Part shown: positions 35,692 through 43,774 of the stretch, one piece after another
Numbering within the stretch: position 1 is the stretch's first letter
How the letters are laid out: each line of letters begins with the position of its first letter
Assembly (NCBI GenBank): GCA_002350525.1
Contig: DEFA01000050.1
Span: forward strand, 1 to 64,000
Direction: 5' to 3'
DNA length: 64,000 nucleotides
Source of the DNA: Lachnospiraceae bacterium UBA2864
GTDB taxonomy: Bacteria > Bacillota > Clostridia > Lachnospirales > Lachnospiraceae
The notes under the pieces: generated by a model
What the model saw: the letters and a program-made list of their open reading frames with translations, nothing else
The model's database searches: none
Told to the model about the DNA's origin: nothing
Made by a program: the position numbers and the translations under genes

Positions 35692-37170
35692 TTACTGAAT
35701 CTTCTCTAATCTTACGTTTGTTATATGGACTGTTGCGGTAGAGCCCTGCTTACCCATGTTAAACTCAACTCTTCCCTTATCATCGTCCGCTTCGGTCATC
35801 TCAAAATCAAAGCTGAAGTTCTGTTTCTCGGTTGTCAGATTGACCTTGGTATCAGGGAAATATCTTATCCAGTCAACTTCCGGTGCTGTCACTGCCGCTA
35901 TAATGGTTCTGTCCTCTTCAGCATAAGCATCAAAGGATAATCTGTATTTTTCACCTTTATGAAGAGGCATATCAGGCTGTACAAGCTGTACACTGTACTC
36001 CTCTGTTCCCTCATTCTCGGAAGTGATCACAATCTCCAGATCGCCCAACTCGGCTTTTCCTTCACCACCGTTAAAGAGCATGAACTTCCAGTCCACATCA
36101 TCTGTCAGGTCTTCTTCGTGCTCAAAATAACTGTTATTTACATAGTTGCCTGTCTGATCAGGCTCACGATCGTTGAATACCTTAACAGGCTTCGTTACAT
36201 TCTCATCGTAACTGTCCTTCTGATATACATGAACATAATCCACATACATAGCGGCACGCTCATCAAAAATTGTAGTTTCATCCGGATATCCCGGCCACTC
36301 ACCGCCTACAGCCACATTAAGTATCATATGAAACGGCTGATTGAAAGGTGCCGGATAAGGCTTCTCCTCTTCTCCGTCTCTTTTGGTAAACCAGTCATTA
36401 TTCTCAAAGAACAGATTTCCGTCTACATACCAGCGGAAAACACCCGGCTCCCATTCAACAGCAAAGACATGATATTCCTTGGAAAAATCTCCGCCATCAT
36501 GAAGTTCGTAAGTGCCCTGCTTCTGTGTATGTGGTTCTCCGAAATGAAGTGTACCAAACTGGCGGTTCGTAGAATCGCCCAGAACTTCCATGATATCCAC
36601 CTCACCGCATTTCGGCCACTGCCCGTAAAGGTTCTCGTCAGTCGGCATCATCCAGAATGCCGGAAGAAATCCTTTACCTTCCGGAACCTTTATCTTTGCC
36701 TCAAAGATACCGTATGTGAAATCATGTTTACCACTTGTATTAACACGTCCGGACACATAACTTCCATCATCGTTCTTTACAGGCTGTATAACAAGTTCTC
36801 CGTCTTTTACAAAAGCGTAATCACTGCTTGCAACATACTTCTGAAGCTCACTGTTTACCCATCCAACCTGATGAGCCTCATAGTTCCAATCATCTTTTGA
36901 TAGTTCGCCTTCGTAGTCGTTGAACTCATCTGCCCAAACTAAACTATATTCATCTGTGACATAATCAAACACTTCATCTTCCGATGCCTGCACAGCCTCT
37001 GTTACAGTGTCTGTTGCCGCCTCTGTTACCGCTTCTGTTTCGGTATCCGTTGCCGTCTCTGTCACAGCTTCCGTATTCTCAGGTGACGTCGGAGGATTCT
37101 CCTTTACACCACATCCCGAAAGAATAGCTAAACCCACAAGTGTCACAGTCAGAAAACTTTTTCTTTTCAT
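35692..37170 (-). CDS. Exported lipoprotein glycoside hydrolase family 16 (beta-1,3(4)-glucanase type) with C-terminal CBM
   Basis: A 492-residue surface enzyme. The signal peptide ends in a lipobox, AILSGC, with Cys20. A Thr/Glu/Ala linker (about 30-65) tethers the GH16 jelly-roll (about 75-325). The catalytic set is Glu190, Asp192 and Glu195 in GEVDIMEVLG, with WMMPTDENLYGQWPKCGE before and HVFAVEWEPGVFRWYVDG after, as in laminarinases/lichenases. Residues about 345-490 form a CBM4/9-like sandwich. It would cut beta-glucan outside and pass oligosaccharides inwards to GH5. The ATG at 37170 follows GAGAGG. A promoter-proximal hairpin precedes it. Confidence 0.9.
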   Translation of the reverse strand: MKRKSFLTVTLVGLAILSGCGVKENPPTSPENTEAVTETATDTETEAVTEAATDTVTEAVQASEDEVFDYVTDEYSLVWADEFNDYEGELSKDDWNYEAHQVGWVNSELQKYVASSDYAFVKDGELVIQPVKNDDGSYVSGRVNTSGKHDFTYGIFEAKIKVPEGKGFLPAFWMMPTDENLYGQWPKCGEVDIMEVLGDSTNRQFGTLHFGEPHTQKQGTYELHDGGDFSKEYHVFAVEWEPGVFRWYVDGNLFFENNDWFTKRDGEEEKPYPAPFNQPFHMILNVAVGGEWPGYPDETTIFDERAAMYVDYVHVYQKDSYDENVTKPVKVFNDREPDQTGNYVNNSYFEHEEDLTDDVDWKFMLFNGGEGKAELGDLEIVITSENEGTEEYSVQLVQPDMPLHKGEKYRLSFDAYAEEDRTIIAAVTAPEVDWIRYFPDTKVNLTTEKQNFSFDFEMTEADDDKGRVEFNMGKQGSTATVHITNVRLEKIQ

Positions 37171-37194
37171 TTGCACACCTCTCATATATAAAAA

Positions 37195-37225
37195 TCCCCC
37201 GACATATCTAGAATATATCAGGGGA
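37195..37225 (-). promoter_or_regulatory. Hairpin with T tract in the GH16 leader (possible attenuator)
   Basis: On the minus strand TCCCC-T-GATATAT pairs with ATATGTC-GGGGA across TCTAG and is followed by TTTTTATAT, then the GH16 ribosome site. A promoter-like TTGATA...TATATA lies just upstream (about 37230-37260), so the hairpin would be at the very start of the GH16 transcript. It may instead end the DUF3592 transcript from upstream. Confidence 0.55.
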
Positions 37226-37292
37226 TAATAGTTATATACTATTTAAAAACAAAAAATATCAAAATGATTAACCGTTTTTAATGTAATACATT

Positions 37293-37784
37293 TTAGAGCA
37301 CTTCTCTCTTACTCCTCACTCCGGAAATATCGAACACTAATCCTATAAGGGCAAAGAAACCTCCCATTCCCATGAAAAGAATGTATAAGAATTTTGTTCC
37401 GTCATCTCCTTCTATTATCATTACGTGAGGATCCGCCGGATCGTAATGAACCATAACAGTCTGACCTACAGTGAATTTACAAGGCGAACGGTGTACCGGA
37501 GACATTTCCGTATATGTCTCATCTCCGACAGTATATTCCACAACAGGTGCATAAACTTTTGACTTATGTCCGTCTTCATCCTCACTATAAGCTTCATCAA
37601 GCATTATAACAGTTGCCTTTGCTTCGCCGGTACATGCATCTGTCTTCTTTTTCGCATTGATCAGCATGATCATTCCGACGATCATGAATGTCAGACCCAC
37701 AATCGTGAATACTATACCGATGATGAGTAAAGGATTCTTTCCTCTTTGATTTCTGAAATTTACATTTCCATCCCACTCGTTCAA
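37293..37784 (-). CDS. DUF3592-family membrane protein
   Basis: A 163-residue protein with two membrane helices, at about 20-42 and 135-155, enclosing a beta-rich external or periplasm-side domain (ATVIMLDEAYSEDEDGHKSKVYAPVVEYTVGDETYTEM...VGQTVMVHYDP in part), which is the DUF3592 pattern. Function of the family is unknown. The start is a TTG at 37784 (read MNEWDG): GGAG stands six bases before it and no in-frame ATG fits. It lies 10 bp after pyrI and is probably on the pyrBI transcript. Confidence 0.8.
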   Translation of the reverse strand: MNEWDGNVNFRNQRGKNPLLIIGIVFTIVGLTFMIVGMIMLINAKKKTDACTGEAKATVIMLDEAYSEDEDGHKSKVYAPVVEYTVGDETYTEMSPVHRSPCKFTVGQTVMVHYDPADPHVMIIEGDDGTKFLYILFMGMGGFFALIGLVFDISGVRSKREVL

Positions 37785-37794
37785 AGTCTTCTCC

Positions 37795-38211
37795 TTACTT
37801 GTCTGCCTCGCAGTATATACATCTGTATATTCTCTTCTCCGGATCTGTAAGCTTAAATATATGATCGATGCCCGGCTCGATTGCCGTTATACATCTCGGG
37901 TTCTTACATTTCTTAATATTTATGAGTTTCTCAGGAAGATCCACCCTCTTCTTCTCAATGGTCTCACCGTTCTTTATGATACTTACCGTAACGGTAGGAT
38001 CGATATATCCTATAACATCAAGATCCAGATCATACTCATCTTTATCAATCTTAATGATGTCCTTTGTACCCATCTTCTGTGACTTAACCCGCTGGATTAG
38101 CGCAACGCTGCAGTCAAGCTTATCAAGTCCGAGATCATAATATATCTTCATGGCATTTCCTGCCGTAATGTGATCAAGTACGATTCCGTTCTGAATACTG
38201 TCTATCTTCAT
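37795..38211 (-). CDS. pyrI: Aspartate carbamoyltransferase regulatory subunit
   Basis: A 138-residue allosteric subunit that binds CTP/ATP. The N-terminal nucleotide domain (IQNGIVLDHITAGNAMKIYYDLGL) is followed by a zinc domain with four cysteines, CKNPRC and YRCIYC. AGGAGG lies directly upstream. It follows pyrB by 17 bp, so a classic pyrBI unit with class B ATCase architecture is expected. Confidence 0.93.
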   Translation of the reverse strand: MKIDSIQNGIVLDHITAGNAMKIYYDLGLDKLDCSVALIQRVKSQKMGTKDIIKIDKDEYDLDLDVIGYIDPTVTVSIIKNGETIEKKRVDLPEKLINIKKCKNPRCITAIEPGIDHIFKLTDPEKRIYRCIYCEADK

Positions 38212-38228
38212 ATCTGCCTCCTAACCTG

Positions 38229-39149
38229 CTATTCTGCACTGATTTCCAAAAGCTTCATAATGAGTGCCATTCTTACATATTTTCCGTAAAGCACCTGTCG
38301 GAAATATGCCGCTCTCGGATCGTTATCGACTGCCGTTGCAATCTCATTTACACGAGGAAGCGGATGAAGAATTCTCATATCCTCTTTGGCAAGTTTCATC
38401 TTTGCCTTATCGAGAATATATGTATCTTTAAGTCTTACATAATCAGCCTCGTTGAAGAAACGTTCTCTCTGAACTCTTGTCATATAGAGGACATCGAGCT
38501 TTCCGATATTTTCTTCCAGGGATTCAACCTCTTCAAAAGGGCATCCCGCAGGTCTGATTACTTCGGAAATGATATAATCCGGAACCTTGAGTTCCTTCGG
38601 TGATATAAGTACGAACTTTACATTTTCATATCTTGAAAGTGCCTTGATAAGGCTGTGTACCGTACGACCGAATTTAAGATCTCCGCAGAGTCCGATGGTG
38701 AAATTATCAAGATGGCCTTTTTCCTCAACTATAGTGAGCAGATCCGTAAGTGTCTGAGTCGGATGATTATGGCCTCCGTCTCCTGCATTTATAATAGGCA
38801 CCGGAGAATACATGGATGCAAGCTTCGGTGCACCTTCGTTAGGATGACGCATTGCGATAATGTCCGCAAAACATCCCACAACTCTTACAGTATCTTCAAC
38901 ACTTTCTCCCTTTGTTGCAGAAGAAGACGATGCTTCCGAAAAACCGAGAACACTTCCGCCGAGTTCAAGCATAGCCGATTCAAAACTGAGTCTTGTTCTA
39001 GTACTTGGCTCATAAAAAAGTGTGGCAAGCTTTTTATACTTACATACCTCTCTGTACTTATCCTTGTTTCGCATGATATCCTGCGCAAGGGCAAGCATAT
39101 CATCGATTTCCTCCTTCGAAAGATCCATAGGGTCAATTAAGTGCTGCAT
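38229..39149 (-). CDS. pyrB: Aspartate carbamoyltransferase catalytic subunit
   Basis: A 306-residue enzyme making carbamoyl-aspartate in pyrimidine synthesis. The carbamoyl-phosphate motif is FYEPSTRTRLSFE, the second HPTQTLTD, and the aspartate-binding HPLPRVNEI is complete. Length matches E. coli PyrB. GGGAGG is placed eight bases before the ATG. Upstream is a carbamoyltransferase relative with altered motifs, separated by a terminator-like hairpin. Confidence 0.95.
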   Translation of the reverse strand: MQHLIDPMDLSKEEIDDMLALAQDIMRNKDKYREVCKYKKLATLFYEPSTRTRLSFESAMLELGGSVLGFSEASSSSATKGESVEDTVRVVGCFADIIAMRHPNEGAPKLASMYSPVPIINAGDGGHNHPTQTLTDLLTIVEEKGHLDNFTIGLCGDLKFGRTVHSLIKALSRYENVKFVLISPKELKVPDYIISEVIRPAGCPFEEVESLEENIGKLDVLYMTRVQRERFFNEADYVRLKDTYILDKAKMKLAKEDMRILHPLPRVNEIATAVDNDPRAAYFRQVLYGKYVRMALIMKLLEISAE

Positions 39150-39185
39150 AACATTCCTCCCTGTTTATCATAGAATTTTGCCAAA

Positions 39186-39217
39186 GGAAAGCCCCGAGAA
39201 AAACTCAGGGCTTTTAG
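39186..39217. terminator. Hairpin between the two carbamoyltransferase genes
   Basis: AAAGCCCCGAG (from 39188), loop of A residues, CTCAGGGCTTTT. The arms pair with one bulge. T-rich on both sides, so it probably ends the upstream carbamoyltransferase transcript, but readthrough into pyrB is possible. Confidence 0.65.
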
Positions 39218-39218
39218 T

Positions 39219-40154
39219 TTAATAATTATTAATAAGAGTATACATAACCGCTTTCTCGGCATGACGTCTGTTCTCTGCTTCATCAAGAATAGTTTCAAGA
39301 TGCTTCTTCTCAACGCTTTCGGAAATTTCAAAACCGACATGCATCGGCATGTCATGAAATACGATCGCTTTGCTTCCTTCAAGAAGCTCATCGTTGATCT
39401 GATAAGGCATCATCTTTGCAAGAGTTTCTTCCTTCTGCTTCTGATATGCCGGATTGTTAAAGAATTCCATATCAACCCATGTATCGGTATAAAGAATATC
39501 CATATCCTTCACATATTTTTTTGCTTCTTCCATAGACATTGTCGGATCGAGTTCAACATAATAGCCGGTTAACTTCGCTTCTTCGTAGAAATCAGGACCG
39601 CATGCTGTATTGTTAACAAGCGGTGTAAGACCGTATATGGTTCCCATCTTCATCTTTGCAAAAAACTCAACCAATGAATTAAATACATTGTTCTTTGCTC
39701 CGATATAAAGAAGCTTAACGTTAAGAGAGCCAAACTTCTCAAGTATCGTAAGAGCATCCGCAAGAATCTGACACGGATGATAAGAACTGTCACATCCATT
39801 GATAAAAGGAACCGTAACATTATCACCGAAAAGTTCAACTGTCTCGTTCTTAACAAGACGAGCCATGATTATATCTACATTTCTGCATACATATTTAATC
39901 TCGGATACAGGCTCTCCAAGTACGAAATTGGAGTCTTCCCAAAGCTGGTTGAAATAGGTTCCGCCGAGTTCCGTAATACCTGTTGAAAATGAAAGAAATG
40001 TTCTGGTTGAAGTTTTCTCAAACAGTGTATAAAGTTTTTTACCCTTAAGACTGTCGGCATACTTCTCAGGATTCTTCTTCATATCAAGTGCAAGTTCAAG
40101 GATTCCCATCAGTTCTTCTGCTGTGAAATTCTTGAAGTTAAGCATATTTTTCAT
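39219..40154 (-). CDS. Ornithine-carbamoyltransferase-like protein with altered substrate motifs
   Basis: A 311-residue transcarbamylase-fold protein. Carbamoyl-phosphate residues are mostly kept: FEKTSTRTFLSF (S-T-R-T present, the fifth position Phe instead of Arg) and HPCQILADALTI. The second-substrate motifs differ from true ArgF: the SMG loop reads TWVDMEFF and the HCLP motif reads HDMPMH. The C-terminus, DEAENRRHAEKAVMYTL, is normal. It is therefore related to OTCases but may act on a substrate other than ornithine. AGAGG precedes the ATG. It has its own promoter and is followed by pyrBI. Confidence 0.75.
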   Translation of the reverse strand: MKNMLNFKNFTAEELMGILELALDMKKNPEKYADSLKGKKLYTLFEKTSTRTFLSFSTGITELGGTYFNQLWEDSNFVLGEPVSEIKYVCRNVDIIMARLVKNETVELFGDNVTVPFINGCDSSYHPCQILADALTILEKFGSLNVKLLYIGAKNNVFNSLVEFFAKMKMGTIYGLTPLVNNTACGPDFYEEAKLTGYYVELDPTMSMEEAKKYVKDMDILYTDTWVDMEFFNNPAYQKQKEETLAKMMPYQINDELLEGSKAIVFHDMPMHVGFEISESVEKKHLETILDEAENRRHAEKAVMYTLINNY

Positions 40155-40185
40155 ATCAGAAACCTCTTTTCGAATTATTCATCAA

Positions 40186-40208
40186 GAGCACTTTTTCGGA
40201 AAGCGCTC
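40186..40208 (-). promoter_or_regulatory. Hairpin in the carbamoyltransferase leader / end of the rha operon
   Basis: GAGCGCTTT, short loop, AAAGTGCTC on the minus strand, with one wobble. It follows the rhaD stop codon but also falls within the leader of the next transcript, so it may end the sugar operon or act as a leader structure. Confidence 0.5.
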
Positions 40209-40218
40209 ACTGAAGCAT

Positions 40219-40247
40219 ATTGTAACACGAGATTTTACTCTAAGCAA
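40219..40247 (-). promoter_or_regulatory. Promoter of the carbamoyltransferase gene
   Basis: On the minus strand TTGCTT (40242-40247), 17 bp, TACAAT (40219-40224). The -35 abuts the stop codon of rhaD at 40248, which keeps the amino-acid/pyrimidine genes separate from the sugar operon. Confidence 0.6.
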
Positions 40248-41066
40248 TTAAAATAAGAATCTTTCGGGGAGTGTCACATTAAAATCCTTTGCGAGTTTTC
40301 TGAAATCATCAGGCATAATGGTCTGAAGTTTATCCGGACGTATCGACAGAACCTTTACAAGTATCTCGGCCGCTTTCTCTATTGTATGCATAAGTCCGAA
40401 TGTCAGATCAAAATCCTCTCCTGTGGCAAAAAGTCCGTGATGAGCCCACACTGCCGCATCATACTTTTCCATAAGTTTCTCGGTAGCAACGGCAATATCT
40501 CTTCCACCCGGAACCATCCATTCCACTACTCCGACACCATCCGGAAATACAACCGGACACTCTGTGGCCATCTCCCATAACTCTCTTGTAAACACTTCAT
40601 CTTTAAGCGGAAGGACAAATGTAAGGGCTATAACATTTGTAGTATGTGCATGATATACCACTCTGTATCTTCCGTCCGTAAGTTTCTTCTTAACCTGATG
40701 ATTCATGAGATGTGTCGGAAGTTCCGAAGTCGGTCTTCCGCCGTTAACAAGGCCCCACCTTATCCGGTAATTCTCTCCTTTATCGTCAATCTCTATTATG
40801 CATATCGAGTCTTCCGGGTCACTCATGACATTTCTGAAATACTTTCCGGAACCCGTTACCAGAAAGTATTCGCCTGCAAGAAGCGGAACGCTTACTCCTA
40901 TCTCTTTCCACTCTCCGCAAGTGAAATTCTCCTTTACCGATCCGACTTCTTCTTCCTTAATCCTATAAGACAGATTTCCTCCGTTTCTCTCATGCCATCC
41001 CATGTTCCATCCGTCATCGGCCATTCTTAAAAATCCTTTAAAAAATGCCGCTTCTTCAATCTTCAT
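40248..41066 (-). CDS. rhaD: Rhamnulose-1-phosphate aldolase
   Basis: A 272-residue class II aldolase that splits L-rhamnulose-1-phosphate into dihydroxyacetone phosphate and L-lactaldehyde. Signatures: WHERNGGNLSYR, VTGSGKYFRN, the catalytic Glu in SELPTHL, the zinc ligands HAHTTN and the third His in WAHHGLFATG. Last gene of the uxaB-uxaA-rhaB-rhaA-rhaD run, 35 bp after rhaA. Confidence 0.93.
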   Translation of the reverse strand: MKIEEAAFFKGFLRMADDGWNMGWHERNGGNLSYRIKEEEVGSVKENFTCGEWKEIGVSVPLLAGEYFLVTGSGKYFRNVMSDPEDSICIIEIDDKGENYRIRWGLVNGGRPTSELPTHLMNHQVKKKLTDGRYRVVYHAHTTNVIALTFVLPLKDEVFTRELWEMATECPVVFPDGVGVVEWMVPGGRDIAVATEKLMEKYDAAVWAHHGLFATGEDFDLTFGLMHTIEKAAEILVKVLSIRPDKLQTIMPDDFRKLAKDFNVTLPERFLF

Positions 41067-41101
41067 AATCCATTAAATCCTCTCTTTATATTTTCCGTAA
41101 A

Positions 41102-42352
41102 TTATCTCTTACTGAGTACTTTATCCTCATATTCTTTGATCTTGTCATACCAGGAAAGATCTCCGTCCACTCCGCACTCACTGCAGTACTTATCCCATAC
41201 ATCGCCCAAAGGATATGTCTTCAGCTGTTCCTGAAGTATCATCAGCTCCGTCATACGTCCTTCTTCCTGAAGTTTTTTCTCGAGATCATGTGGAATCAGC
41301 ATAGCTGCCATAAGTGCCTTCTCAAGACTTCTGTATCCTATGATCCATGCCGCAACACGGTTTATGCTTGCGTCAAAATAATCGAGTGCCATATGGATCC
41401 TGTTAAGCCCGTCACATCTTATGATCTCCTTTGCAAGCTCTTTCGTCTCGTCATCGAGAAGCACTACATGGTCCGAATCCCAACGGACAGGTCTTGTTAT
41501 ATGAAGTGCTATCTCGTCATAAAAACAAAGAAGTGATGAAATCTTATCCGATACATATTCAGTCGGATGATAATGCCCATTATCCATGAGTGGGATAACA
41601 CCCTCATGAGTTGCCGCAAAGCTCAGTGTAAACTCCGCACTTCCCGCGGTATAGGACTCATAACCGATTCCGAATACCTTTGACTCGACACATACCTTCA
41701 CAAGGTTTTTATCATATTCCTGAGATAATATCTGCTCAAGTGAATCCTTATATCTCATTCTCGGTCCCAGGCGGTCTCCCGGTATATCCTTATATCCATC
41801 CGGTATCCAGATATTCATAACACAGAGTTTTCCGGTTTCTCTCGCAAGATATTCGCTTATTCTGAGACACGCCTTGCCGTGCTCTATCCAGAATCTTCTT
41901 ACATTTTCATCCGGACTTGTAAGTGTAAGCCCGTCCTTAACCATATCATGTGAAAAAAATGTAGGATTAAAATCTATTCCTATATTTCTGTCTTTCGCAA
42001 ACTTAACCCATTTTTCAAAATGCTTAGGCTCAAGCTTATCTCTGCCTACTGTTTCACCGTCCTCAAAAATAGCATAGCTTGCATGAAGGTTCAGCTTCTT
42101 GGTTCCCGGCATCATGCTCATTGCCATGTCCAGGTCACTCATAAGTTCTTCGGGAGTACGTGCTCTTCCGGGATAGCTTCCCGTTGTCTGGATTCCTCCC
42201 GTAAGCGGTCCGTCCTGATCAAAACCCTTTACATCGTCGCCCTGCCAGCAATGTACTGATACACTTGCATTTTTCAGTGTCTCTATTACTTTATCCGTAT
42301 CTATACCGAGTTGACCATACATTATTTTTGCATCTTCATATCTTGTATTCAT
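41102..42352 (-). CDS. rhaA: L-rhamnose isomerase
   Basis: A 416-residue TIM-barrel isomerase converting L-rhamnose to L-rhamnulose. Characteristic stretches: HCWQGDDVKGF, GGIQTTGSYPGRA, LNLHASYAIFED, and the metal site around MDNGHYHPTE and HITRPVRWDSDHVV. GGAGG precedes the ATG. It lies 15 bp after rhaB. Confidence 0.95.
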   Translation of the reverse strand: MNTRYEDAKIMYGQLGIDTDKVIETLKNASVSVHCWQGDDVKGFDQDGPLTGGIQTTGSYPGRARTPEELMSDLDMAMSMMPGTKKLNLHASYAIFEDGETVGRDKLEPKHFEKWVKFAKDRNIGIDFNPTFFSHDMVKDGLTLTSPDENVRRFWIEHGKACLRISEYLARETGKLCVMNIWIPDGYKDIPGDRLGPRMRYKDSLEQILSQEYDKNLVKVCVESKVFGIGYESYTAGSAEFTLSFAATHEGVIPLMDNGHYHPTEYVSDKISSLLCFYDEIALHITRPVRWDSDHVVLLDDETKELAKEIIRCDGLNRIHMALDYFDASINRVAAWIIGYRSLEKALMAAMLIPHDLEKKLQEEGRMTELMILQEQLKTYPLGDVWDKYCSECGVDGDLSWYDKIKEYEDKVLSKR

Positions 42353-42367
42353 AATTATAACCTCCGT

Positions 42368-43774
42368 CTACTTTTTGCCTGATTCTTTAATCTTTGCATG
42401 TGTTCTTGCATCGGTAATATCTTTATACACTCCGTCACTTATCATCTGTACAAATATATTACCTATCGCCGTCGCCTCCGTCGGGCCGGCATATACCTTC
42501 TTCCCCGTATATTTCTCTATGAGTCTGTTAAGATATTCAGCCTTTGAACCACCTCCGACTATATGGATCGTTTCGTATTCTTTTCCCGTTATCTTCTCGA
42601 GCTCATCAATGGTCTTCTTATAGTATACCGCGAGGCTTCTGTAGATCAGTGATGCATAAGCGCCTATACTGTCCGGTACAGCTATTCCCTTTTTTTCGCA
42701 GGCACTGTCGATTGCTCCCGTCATACTGTCGGGTGACAGGAATATGTTGTCGTTCACATCCAGAACATTACTCATTTCATCCGGATCATCTGTTTCATAA
42801 GCTTCCGCGAGCCGCGATATGATCTGATAATCATACACATCATCATACTCATGTCTTACGGATTGGATCATCCACATTCCCATTATGTTCTTGAGAAATC
42901 TGTACCTTTTTTCGACGCCGCCTTCATTTGTAAAATTACTCTGTCTTGCCGACTGCGAACAATCCGGAGCGGTTCTTTCGGTTCCGAGAAGCGACCATGT
43001 TCCCGAACTTATATATACTGTTTCCTTATCAGTCGGAACCGCCGCAACTGCCGAACCCGTATCATGAGATGCAACTTTGACAAACTCAGTATTGAATCCT
43101 ACTTTCTCCTCAATATCCGGTTTCAGTTTTCCGATCACTGTTCCCGGATTTACGATTTCCGTGAAGAGACTCTTTTTTAATCCGAGTCTTTCGATCAGTT
43201 CCTCATCCCATCTGCAGGAAGCCGCATTTACAAGACCTGTTGTGGTAGCATTCGTATATTCCGTGGAAATGTTTCCCGTCAGCCTGTATGCTAAATAATC
43301 GGGAAGCAGCAGAAATCCGTGTGCTTTGTCGTATACATCTTTTCTTATCTTCTTATCATTAAATAGCTGATATATCGTATTGAAATTCTGCTTCTGTATA
43401 CCCGTATGCTCATATAATACGGCCGCATCTACCAGTTCCTCGAGTTCTTTATCCGTACCTAATGTTCTGTGATCCCTGTATGCATATACACTGTCAAGAA
43501 GCTGACCCTCTTCATCGATCAAAGCATAATCGACTCCCCAGGTATCTATTCCCATAGAACACGGAATCTTTCCCGCTTCGGCACACATTTTCATTCCGCG
43601 GAGCACTTCACAAAACAGCCTTTCCACATCCCACAGAAGCTTTCCGTCGACATTATCCATGTGATTTTCGAATCTGTATATCTGCTCCGTTATAAGCGTG
43701 TTTTCTTCGATATGCGCAAGGATATGCCTTCCACCCGAAGCCCCTATATCCACTGCAAGATAATATTTTGTCAT
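42368..43774 (-). CDS. rhaB: Rhamnulokinase
   Basis: A 468-residue FGGY-family kinase phosphorylating L-rhamnulose at O1. Phosphate-1 is AVDIGASGGRHI, the catalytic Asp is in SMGIDTWGVDYALID, and phosphate-2 is SSGTWSLLGTE; adenine binding is in HIVGGGSKAEYLN. The start overlaps the uxaA stop by four bases (ATGA), coupling the galacturonate and rhamnose steps at translation. Confidence 0.94.
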   Translation of the reverse strand: MTKYYLAVDIGASGGRHILAHIEENTLITEQIYRFENHMDNVDGKLLWDVERLFCEVLRGMKMCAEAGKIPCSMGIDTWGVDYALIDEEGQLLDSVYAYRDHRTLGTDKELEELVDAAVLYEHTGIQKQNFNTIYQLFNDKKIRKDVYDKAHGFLLLPDYLAYRLTGNISTEYTNATTTGLVNAASCRWDEELIERLGLKKSLFTEIVNPGTVIGKLKPDIEEKVGFNTEFVKVASHDTGSAVAAVPTDKETVYISSGTWSLLGTERTAPDCSQSARQSNFTNEGGVEKRYRFLKNIMGMWMIQSVRHEYDDVYDYQIISRLAEAYETDDPDEMSNVLDVNDNIFLSPDSMTGAIDSACEKKGIAVPDSIGAYASLIYRSLAVYYKKTIDELEKITGKEYETIHIVGGGSKAEYLNRLIEKYTGKKVYAGPTEATAIGNIFVQMISDGVYKDITDARTHAKIKESGKK

